Source: Gerris lacustris
Lineage: Eukaryota > Arthropoda > Insecta > Hemiptera > Gerridae
Direction: 5' to 3'
Assembly (NCBI GenBank): GCA_951217055.1
Contig: OX578282.1
Span: 41,964,329-42,028,328 of the forward strand
DNA: 64,000 bases
The notes beneath the pieces are model-generated. The model ran no database searches, had not been told where the DNA came from, and saw only the letters and a list, made by a program, of their open reading frames with translations. The translations under genes and the position numbers were made by a program. Each line of letters opens with the position of its first letter. The stretch's first letter is position 1. Positions 55,900 through 64,000 of this stretch are shown here, in pieces.

Positions 55900-57815
55900 G
55901 TATTCCAGGCAAATTAGTAAAAGAAACAGCAAATGGAGGAAATAATTTATAAAGTTTTGAAACTTTGTGAAAACACTCTTAAGGGTTGTAGTAGTAAGAA
56001 ACAGTAAAGTTCCCCCCTCTTTGGGGGGCGCGTCCCCCCCTCCCCCCTCCTTAAAGTCCAAAATTAATTTATTTTTCACTTTTTACGCAAAACAGTTTAT
56101 TTTTTGGAGAAGTGTAATTACCAAAAATGTTTCTCACATAATTCTGCACAAAAAATGTCTTATGCATGTTTGAAGTGAGACATACCGTTTTCAAGATATT
56201 GTAGTTGGGAAATTATAAAAACCCCATTAACGTATTTTTGTGAACCAACATTTCTTAAAAACAACCATTCCGATTTTAATGAAATTCGGATGGTAGGTCA
56301 TACTTAGCCCACTGTTGATCCTATATAAGTTTCAACTTTCTGCGCTTATTATTTTATATTGCACATGCGCAGAAACATACATTTATTTAGACCTATATCT
56401 TCAAAAGTACTCAACTGATTATTATGAAATTTGGATGATTTGTCGAAAATAGCCCGCAGACAGCTCCAAATTAATTTAAACCATCTGCACTCTTTATATT
56501 TTATAAATTGGTTCCTTTTCTGTCACTCTGTCGATCAATTTTTTGTCTGTATATTATGAATTAAAGTATCAATTTATCAAAATGTTAAGAGCGCAGACGG
56601 TTGAAATTAATTTGATCAGCGGGCTTCTTTCGACAAACCATCCAAATTTCATAATAATCAGATGAGTACTTTTGAAGATATAGCTCTAAATAAATGTATG
56701 TTTGTGCGCATGTGCAAGATTAAATAACGGGTGCAGAAAGTTGAAACTTATATGGGATCAACAATGGGCTAAGTAAGATCTACCATCCAAATTTCATTAA
56801 AATCGGAATGTTTTTAAGATATGTTGGTTCACAAAAATACGTTTATGTAATCTTTATAATTTTCCAACTACAATATCTCGAAAACGGTATGTCTCACTTC
56901 AAACATGCATAGGACATTTTTTGTGCAGAATTATGTAAGAAATATTTTTGTTACTCTTCAAAAAATAAACTGTTTTGCGTAAAAAGTGAAAAATAAGTAA
57001 ATTTTGGACTAAATTTACTTATTACTTATATAAAAAATAAGTAAAATTTGGAGGAGGGAGGGGGGGTCGCGTCCCCCGAAGAGGGGAGAACTTTACTGTT
57101 TCTTAATACTACACCCCTTAACCCGTAACTGGTGAGGTGCTTTTTATGTTACTTAACTGGTGAGGTTGGGTTACAGATACCCAGAACTTTTCCCCCTCTC
57201 AGCAAATTTACTAGTTGGGATAAATAACAAATAGCTGCATAAAGTATTAAAAGTAACTCTTATTTATAATCTAAAACCATTCTTTGCACATAACAACTAA
57301 ATGGGGCCAAAAAATAAGATAAGTAAAAAAAAAAAATAAATAAATAAAAGTACAATAAAAATGTTGTGTATTGTTTAATTTAAATAATTTGAATTAAAAT
57401 TTTGAGGAAATGTTATTGTATTTATGAAATTGAATGTTAATACTAGTAAAAAAATTAAAAATTAAATTGTCTTTATAAAAACAGTTTTTACTATACAAAT
57501 TACATAGTAAAAAAAGAGTAACTTAACTGGTGAGGTTGGGTTAGGAATACCCTGAATTTCTGGAAATAGCCCAAAAAACAAAACAAGTCACCTTTAGCGC
57601 AACCTAAGATCTTTAAACCAACAGATAATAAACTGATTTGATGGTACATGAGAGGACACAGGCCCCACCCTAACCCTCTAGTGATAATTTATGAACAAAG
57701 TATTTCATGGGTATCTCACACCCAACCTCACCAGTTACGGGTTAAGAGTTTTTTCACAAAGTTTCAAAACTTTATAAATTAATTCCCCTATTATTCCTTA
57801 TTTGCCTGGAATATG
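55900..57815. repeat. Kilobase palindrome (long inverted repeat), right arm split by a later insertion
   Basis: Starting from TATTCCAGGCAAA at about 55904 and, inverted, near 57810, the arms pair through ATAAAGTTTTGAAACTTTGTG, a C/G-rich GGGGGGCGCGTCCCC block, CTCACTTCAAACATGCATAGG-type blocks and the family-A-like body. They meet near 56540. Each arm is about 600 bp once the 620 bp insertion at 57122-57741 is removed. A single-arm relative is at 34135-35335. The two 67-68 residue frames at 55876-56173 are shadows. Confidence 0.8.
57122..57741. mobile_element. 620 bp non-autonomous piggyBac-like element in a TTAA site
   Basis: The element begins CCCGTAACTGGTGAGGT and ends with the exact complement, flanked by TTAA at 57118-57121 and 57742-57745. 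The uninterrupted partner arm of the palindrome reads AAACACTCTTAAGGGTTGT, so the empty site with a single TTAA can be seen directly. TTAA targets and CCC...GGG ends are the piggyBac signature. Inside, AACTGGTGAGGTTGGGTTA occurs twice more. There is no transposase. Confidence 0.85.
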
Positions 57816-58800
57816 GCTTAGAAGGTCAATTGTGCAAATTTTCATGGATATCGGACTAAAACCGTGGATTTGTATAAAGAACATACTCACACACATGCGT
57901 TGCCTATTATATATTTAGATATAGATATAGATTTCCATTTTACCCTCCTCCTAAATGAAAATATGACAAAAATGCAGATAACAACAATTACTTTTCTCTT
58001 AAAGAGCTTTTTAATGATATGCATCATGAAGGGTATCCATTACTTTGACATTTGTACCCCGCACCCCTGTGTACTAAAATTTTAATTTCGTAATCTCATG
58101 AAGGCAGTTACTTTCACCTTGTTTTGAAGAAAAAGTGATTTTTATAGATTTGTATAAAAGACATACTTTGTTATACAGACACTTCTTTTTAATAAGATAT
58201 ATCTATATTTTTCCATTTTACCCCCCTCCTAAATGGTAATATGACAAAACTATACATAACAACAATTACTGGGTACTCTTAAAGAGCTTTTCAACGATAT
58301 GCATCACGAAGGGTATTCATTACTTTGACCCCGTATTCATTACTTGTACCCCGTACCCCTGTGTACCAAAATTTAAATTTCGAAAATTCATGTAGACCTT
58401 GATTTTCCCCTTGCTTTGAAGATCAAGTGTGCAAATTTTCATCGAGATCGGACTAAAACTGTAGATTTGTATAAAGAACAAATAAGATATAGCTATATTT
58501 TTCCATTTTGCCCCCCTCCTAAATGAAAATATGACAAAAGTGTACATAACAACAATTACTGTACTCTTAAAGAGCTTTTCAACGATATGCATCACGAAGG
58601 GTATTCATTACTTTGACCCGTATTCATTACTTGTACCCTGTACCCCTGTGTACCAAAATTTAAATTTCGAAAATTCATGTAGACCTTGATTTTTTCCTTG
58701 CTTTGAAGGTCAAGTGTGCAAATTTTCATCAAAATCGGGCTAAAACTGTAGATTTGTATAATTGTACAATTGTGTATTGTCACATACGTTGACTTTTATA
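57816..58800 (+). repeat. Family-C repeat, at least three tandem units
   Basis: Units containing TTTCCATTTTACCC, CTCCTAAATGAAAATATGAC, CTCTTAAAGAGCTTTT, GAAGGGTATTCATTAC and GCTTTGAAGGTCAAGTGTGC start near 57931, 58210 and 58498, a period of about 280-290 bp. The frames at 57864-58085, 58320-58595 and 58592-58783 are shadows that resemble each other for this reason. Confidence 0.75.
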
Positions 58801-59356
58801 TAGATAGATATATAGATTATACATTACATTATAAATTATTACCAAAAATAAACGCTTACTTATGTAAAAAAAAAAATAGGCCATCTCGAGTAAAACGTTG
58901 TGAAATCATGGGTTCAGCTAAGTTTCCCCTAGGTCTAGTCCATCTAGTACCATTAAATGATGTTGTTCGTCTGTTCCCCCTCTCTATTCTCTGTCCCTCA
59001 CAAACAAACTATTATTTTTCTTGGAAATCACAAGGATCCAAAGTTGTATACAACACTACTGCATAACATTTTTTTTTTTTTTAAATAAATATATATCTTA
59101 ATAAAAACCATAGGGAAATTATAAATTAAATTTTTATTGTTTATCACTCATTTGATATGCTATCATCCTTAAACCACCTAGAAGATCTTTAGTATTTTCA
59201 GCAATCACAATAACCCTTGTACCACATTTTTAAAATCATGTAACTCTTTTATCTCTAACTCAACCCTTAACTCTTTTATCGCCTATTTAACATACCTTAA
59301 CCCCCTTTTATCACAAATAAAATTTACTCATTGTAGTTGAACTTGGTTTGTTTCAG

Positions 59357-59473
59357 TATGCAAAAGAAGTTCTTTGTGATCCAGAGAGAAGAGTCAATTA
59401 TGATAAATGGAGGAAAAGTGGGATTGCCATGAGTTACCAACAGTGGCTTGGTCTTAAGGAACATGCACAACAG
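59357..59473 (+). CDS. Jdp: Jdp-like gene, coding exon 3 (end of J domain)
   Basis: The exon encodes 39 residues: [20 protein letters not shown] completes helix III and helix IV of the J domain. [18 protein letters not shown] then matches the segment after it that DNAJC12 proteins keep (S-x-M/I-x-x-x-Q-Q-W). The acceptor is TTTGTTTCAG|TAT and the donor CAG|GTAATA; both borders are phase 0. The frame is open throughout. Confidence 0.95.
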
Positions 59474-60391
59474 GTAATACACACATGATAGTTCATTTTA
59501 TAAATGGGAGAGTGAAGTGAAAGACGAATCCTATACAAAGTACAAGCTAATTTAACTGAAATAGCCTCATGAGTTTGGTATTTGCCTGATAAAAAAAAAA
59601 AAAAAAAAATAGAAACAATTATTTCCCAATTTTATTTTTTGCATTTGCCTGGTTTCTGTTTTAGCATATTTAAAAAAATTCAACAAATATGTTATGCATG
59701 AGTAAATGCACTTATAAGCAGGAGTAATCACGAATGAAAATTTTGTACATGGATAGTTTTAATATATATCAAATTGAGACATAATTTCAAAATTAAAATT
59801 CAATTTATCTAAGAAAGGTAAGGTATAGGTCATCTAAGGAAAACATTTAGAAAAGCAGATAACTCTTATCATATCACACAGAATCCATGATTATCAAACT
59901 AACAGAGTGAACTGGAGTAAAACATGGTGAAGTAGGTGCCATATCACTTCATGTCTCACATTGTTCATTGTGAGACGGTTGATGTCACCTTCTTTACTGA
60001 CAAAATAAAAGCTCTTTGTAAATCACTCATTTTATATGAGGTCTGATGTGTCAAGCCTTTCTACCTTCACTTTAATTCTAAAACAACTAGTACGGGGCTA
60101 ATATATTTTTAAATATATGTATATACAGAAATACCCCAGATTTCTTAATAGGAGGGACTGCAAAGTATACCGTAAGTCGAAAAAAATACTTAAGTCAAGG
60201 AATGAACTTAACTGGGAACCTGTTAATAAGAAAAAAATTGAATACGAAAGTAATTACTTTTACTGGAAAATCTAGAAAATCTTTATAAAGGAATTTAATA
60301 CATTTATAGGTAATTATCGTACCTATTGACCGGTCATCACATTACGTGTCTCTCGTGAAATAAATCAAATTCAAATTTAACACTATATACT

Positions 60392-60511
60392 TGGACAATT
60401 CAAGTAATAAAAAAAATATACATATTTTTATATGTTAAAAATTGAGTTAACTGGACAATTCAAGTAATAAAAAAAATATACATATTTTTATATGTTAAAA
60501 ATTGAGTTAAC
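60392..60511. repeat. Perfect tandem duplication, 2 x 60 bp
   Basis: A unit beginning TGGACAATTCAAGTAATAAA and ending AAAAATTGAGTTAAC is present at 60392-60451 and 60452-60511 without visible difference. Confidence 0.9.
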
Positions 60512-61068
60512 ATAAAAATAATAAATATTAATTTGCGGTAGAGAATTTTAGGCTTTTTCTTTATTAAATTTTAATATAATTATTTAAATATATTTTAGAA
60601 TAAGAAGATTTGAAACTTCAAAATTCTGAATAAACATTAATAAATATATATATATATATATGTTATATGTATTTTATTCTTTATATGAGAACCTTCTCTA
60701 TAAAGAGGAAAACTAAAACTACATAAATGTTGACTTGAAAGAAAGCTTGAGCTACATGCTCATAATACAAAATAGTTTAAACACCCTAGCGGTGGATACT
60801 GTGCAGAGATGAGGACGTTCCAATAACTTCTCCGACACGAGAATCAGGACGCCACCAAAATTCGCGGGTACCTTAAAAAGGTTCCCGCCCACACTGCCCT
60901 CTCTCTCTCTCAACTAATCAAATTTCTGCAAGGAAAGAGGGGGGGGGGAGGGGGTTAAAGTTACAGAAACAACCCCCTGACACTTTCAGCAGCAGTGTCG
61001 GGCGTTACCTAATTCCAAATTTATGTAAGTCGAGATAACATAAGTTGATAAATATATATAATACTAGC

Positions 61069-62210
61069 TTTCACCTGCGCTCCGCGCAGGGCTCATGCTA
61101 GGTATTAGTGGCTATGTTTCCTATAATCATGTAGGCCTAGCAATTAAATTAAATTCCTAAATAGTTTTGGTTTCCAAACCCTTCTAGGAATAAAATCAGG
61201 ACTATATTATACATCATTAATTCCATTACTAAGAATATAATACTCTCCAAATCGTAGTTTGGAGTCTATCTGTACATTCAAAAAATAGCCAATGGAAACT
61301 AAGTAATATAGCAATAAAAAAAACAATGCTAAATAAATATAATAAATAAGAAAATAAACGTAGACAAAACCAATTAGACTGGGAAGTCATTGAACAATCA
61401 TCAACCATGATGGTGCATTAATTTAATTATACCAGCCTCTTCTCTCAATATGGCTGTTGCACCAGTAAATATTTAATAATTCTAGTTCTGGGAAAAATTA
61501 ATAAAATAATAAATACTTGATTTAAAGAGCATTAGTGAGAGGTGTAAACGCCCTAATCAGAAATTAAATCGGTCACCATAAGCCCTCAAAGTCAAATATC
61601 TTTTTAAAAAAATCAATTTTAGCTTATTTAAGGTAGAACCGATGGAGTTACAACAAAAAGTCATATGACCAAAGTTGTAGATCTTTTAAAATCAGTTACT
61701 GCTGGCGCAATCAGCTTGTCGATACGACTTACCGTTTAGCCACAATAAGCCTCCAAAAAAAACTTTAAAGTGCGTCCGCCATCTTTAATTTTTTAAGGGG
61801 GGTAAAAATACATTTTTTTTATCTTTTCGGATTTTTCCAGTCGGGTTGGGCCAATTTCCGACCAAACGTAAAAAACCGTGAGTCTCTAGGTGGTCTAGAA
61901 GTACCCAAACGTTTTGAATAGCGAGTCTGTGGGGTTTGTTTACGGTGGGTCAATCAATTTTTTTTTTTTTGTTTTTTATACATTTTATTTTATAAAATTG
62001 TTAATAACTTTGGTTCTACTTAATATTTTTCGATGAAACTAAGCCTACAAGTTGCGAAACATGTTTGCACTCATCCCTGAAAAAAAAATTAATCGATATT
62101 GCTTAGCCAGTTTTGCGCCTATAAAGTTTTACTGGGGCGACAGACATACACACATCCACGAAAAAAAGGTTAAGGCCGGATTCGGTTTTCAGAATGTATA
62201 AAATGAAAAA
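61069..62210 (+). repeat. Dispersed transposon-like repeat in intron 3
   Basis: It opens with ACTAGCTTTCACCTGCGCTCC followed by GCGCAGGGCTC, an end type shared by many arthropod retroelement-derived repeats. It contains CTTACCGTTTAGCCACAATA, GCGTCCGCCATCTTTAATTT and CCGTGAGTCTCTAGGTGG, and ends near GGGGCGACAGACATACACAC. Boundaries and class are uncertain and no ORF remains. Confidence 0.45.
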
Positions 62211-62373
62211 GTATCCAAAAATGTTTCAATTCTGACCAATGTACAGACAAAACTTAAATTTTATATTTATAGATTTAAATATGCTATTATGCATATGGTG
62301 AAGCTATTAAACAGGAATCAATCAATTTTTTATTCATTGAAAAAAAATAAATTTATTGTTTTACCTTTTCTAG

Positions 62374-62598
62374 TCAATGCACTGGACGACACCAAAGCTT
62401 AAAGATAGAATGCTGGGAGACGGTAGCTCAGCTAGTACCGCAGGAGCTGCTGGAAGCAAACAGCAAAAAGCAGCAAACAGGCGAGCTTCTGAAGGAGGCG
62501 CTAATATTCATTGGTCAGGTCGACAACAACCCAACATACCCTGGGATAATCAGCCACCATCCGAAGTCGTCTCCAAGTTCAGAAACTATGAAATATAA
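62374..62598 (+). CDS. Jdp: Jdp-like gene, coding exon 4 (C-terminal tail)
   Basis: The exon encodes 74 residues and the stop TAA (62596-62598). It starts SMHWTTPKLKDRML; 'SMHW' follows the J domain in DNAJC12 proteins too. A Ser/Ala/Gly-rich, poorly conserved linker (GSSASTAGAAGSKQQ) comes next, then IHWSGRQQPNIPWDNQPPSE and the conserved end VVSKFRNYEI. The acceptor is CCTTTTCTAG|TCA, phase 0. Translation could be mistaken to start at the internal ATG at 62377, but the upstream Ser codon and splice site show it is an internal exon. Confidence 0.95.
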   Translation, partial: SMHWTTPKLKDRMLGDGSSASTAGAAGSKQQKAANRRASEGGANIHWSGRQQPNIPWDNQPPSEVVSKFRNYEI

Positions 62599-62877
62599 AT
62601 TTATAACACTATCAGATTTAAATTACAGCTAAATCTACATTGTAAAAACTACTCTAAATATTTTCTTAATTTATTATTTAAATTAAAAAAAAAAAAAAAT
62701 ACAGTCAAATTAATAACAACCTTGATCAGAGACTGAGTATTCAAGTTTTAACTGATAAAAGAAGAATATAAAAGGAACTTTGTCAAATTTAAATAACACA
62801 TGTATATAAATATATTGATGTTGACCAAATATTTAAATATACATATATATAATTATATAAATACATATTATAAAGCA

Positions 62878-62883
62878 AATAAA
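62878..62883 (+). terminator. Candidate polyadenylation signal AATAAA (proximal)
   Basis: The hexamer lies 280 bp past the stop codon in an AT-rich 3' region. Chosen by position and consensus only. Confidence 0.35.
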
Positions 62884-63237
62884 ATATTATTAAGTGTTTT
62901 AGATTTTCCAGTGGTTAAATATGACCACCTCTATAATCTCTGTAAAATGTTATTTAATTCAATTAGGCGATCAAAATCAGCCATCAATCTGTTTAATACA
63001 AATTATTAAAAATTGCATTCATAAAACACAATTGTTATAAGCCTTTCTACTGCTTTAATGAGAACTCATTGGTGTTGTGCAGAGAGGGCTATAAAATTAG
63101 GTATATTGTAGAGATTGTCAGAGTCAGAAAGGCTATAAATGAATATACTCATCAGCCTGACTGTATTGAAATTTTATTTTATGCTTTAGTCCTAACCACT
63201 AAATCATATAAAAGAAAAATGATCTTAGAAAAATATC

Positions 63238-63243
63238 AATAAA
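63238..63243 (+). terminator. Candidate polyadenylation signal AATAAA (distal)
   Basis: The hexamer is about 640 bp past the stop codon, with TTTTCC downstream. An alternative to the proximal site. Confidence 0.3.
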
Positions 63244-64000
63244 TTTTCCGAGCATGTTAATTTTAAATAATTTACCTTTTACTTAATCTTTATTTTGGGG
63301 AATACTAAAATAAGGGAAGTAAGTGGTAATTTTGGCATGATCACTTACTTCATCTTCTCTGATCTTTGTTAGTCTAAGGTTAAATCAATACGAAATATTC
63401 AACCATCCACAGATTACCTGCTGTAAAAATAATTACCTGCTAAAAATAATATCATGGAAAGTGAGAGGGAAAAACTCAGTTCACAATACCAATACTCGAC
63501 TGTGGTAGGTGGTTGGTTATTAGTAGTCTTAATTTTAAGGGATATTACTGCCTTAATTAGAAGAGAAATAAAATCAGCAAAAATAAATAAATTGATAAGT
63601 GGCACGGAGGAGTGGTGGACCATTACCAAAAAACATTAACCCTGGGGAAAGGGCGGTGGAAAAAGGAAGGTCTAAGGAAATGGGATTAAGAAATTGGAAA
63701 AGTCAGCAAATAATCGGAGTAATTTAAGGAAACTTGTGGAAGAGGCCAAGATATTGACTAAAGCCACAAGAGAAGAAGAAATAAAATGTAGTAAAGTTAC
63801 CAGTCATCAATTAAAAAACTTCTTTAATACTGGTTATAAATGGTTATTTGTTAATATTAAACAGTATAAATGATATTTTAAAATTAGGGAAATGGAGCTG
63901 GATGCCAGTTAATTAACAGCCATAGACATAGATTGTAGTGTCTTAATTCTTATTATCCAGGGGCATAACTCTTCATTTTATTTTTAACAACAGGTGAGAA
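63244..64000. other. 3' flank, no supported gene
   Basis: Opposite-strand frames at 63414-63639 shadow each other and match nothing known. The window ends in AACAACAGGTGAGAA, which could look like a splice border, but no exon can be supported. Confidence 0.35.

Larger units (their letters stand above)
52833..59356 (+). other. Intron 2 of the Jdp-like gene, 6.5 kb
   Basis: It runs from GTAACA to TTGTTTCAG. It carries a Tigger-like MITE, family-C repeats, the 56-57 kb palindrome and the TTAA-flanked element. No other gene is seen. The stretches 53679-54337 and 58800-59356 hold only AT-rich sequence. Confidence 0.9.
59474..62373 (+). other. Intron 3 of the Jdp-like gene, 2.9 kb
   Basis: It runs from GTAATA to CCTTTTCTAG. 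It holds an A run (59591-59609), the 60 bp tandem duplication, a short (TA)n run near 60646-60662, and one dispersed repeat at about 61069-62210. Confidence 0.9.
22016..62598 (+). other. Jdp: DNAJC12 / Jdp-like J-domain protein gene, four coding exons
   Basis: Exons 22016-22102, 52731-52832, 59357-59473 and 62374-62598 all start and end between codons and have GT...AG borders, so they join directly into a 176-residue protein. Residues about 17-85 form a J domain with HPD at 45-47. The rest is a short, low-complexity tail ending SKFRNYEI, the hallmark C-terminus shared by vertebrate DNAJC12 and insect Jdp. The product should be a soluble co-chaperone that stimulates Hsp70 ATPase. In mammals DNAJC12 assists folding of the aromatic amino-acid hydroxylases; that role here is inference. 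Vertebrate DNAJC12 is about 198 residues, so the length fits. No other host gene is visible inside its introns. Confidence 0.93.
62599..63243 (+). other. Probable 3' UTR of the Jdp-like gene
   Basis: AT-rich sequence follows the stop. Canonical AATAAA hexamers on the coding strand lie at 62878-62883 and 63238-63243 and are the candidate polyadenylation signals. An A run at 62685-62699 is genomic. The 69-residue frame at 62800-63009 has no support. Confidence 0.45.

Noticed and set aside
63900..64000. An exon border at the window end (AACAACAGGTGAG)
   Set aside because: Single consensus-like word with no supported coding sequence.

Overview
This is an AT-rich animal nuclear window, almost certainly from an insect with a repeat-laden genome. 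No prokaryotic or organellar gene organisation is visible. The lineage within insects cannot be fixed from this window alone. Only one host gene can be supported: a four-exon, plus-strand J-domain co-chaperone of the DNAJC12 / insect Jdp type. Its exons are 22016-22102, 52731-52832, 59357-59473 and 62374-62598. They join in phase 0 into a 176-residue protein with the HPD motif and the family's C-terminal end KFRNYEI. Its introns are about 30.6, 6.5 and 2.9 kb, so roughly 40 kb of the window is one transcription unit.

Layout. 1-22 kb is intergenic or upstream sequence. It holds a LINE reverse-transcriptase C-terminal fragment at each of 1-310 and 10203-10662, an identical 2 x 310 bp tandem duplication, a 572 bp foldback element, two 122 bp hAT-type MITEs with perfect 8 bp target duplications, a 245 bp MITE with a 5 bp duplication, and a degraded inverted-repeat element carrying a GCDTTS-type ORF. 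A GC-richer patch at about 20.76-20.96 kb is a possible promoter or 5' UTR. Intron 1 (22-52.7 kb) is filled with several copies of at least three unclassified repeat families, tRNA-derived SINE-like pieces, a pogo/Tigger transposase remnant, and a 3069 bp transposon (40941-44009). That transposon has long inverted repeats, an 8 bp target duplication and a broken, unusual transposase-like gene. Intron 2 carries a Tigger-like MITE, a roughly 280 bp tandem unit family, and a kilobase-scale palindrome split by a TTAA-flanked, piggyBac-like non-autonomous element. Intron 3 and the 3' flank hold small tandem repeats and one further dispersed repeat.

How it fits together. The host gene supplies a small Hsp70 co-chaperone; everything else that can be recognised is mobile or repetitive DNA, mostly decayed and often nested. 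Nested insertions, target duplications and inferable empty sites give a relative order of events in several places. The most notable candidate for a poorly described system is the 40941-44009 element. It encodes a protein with a Cys-rich segment, a CDGTN motif and a WxxCxxHxNELPLRH motif. My inference is that this may be a divergent hAT-like transposase. None of the short open frames beyond those listed looks like a real gene.
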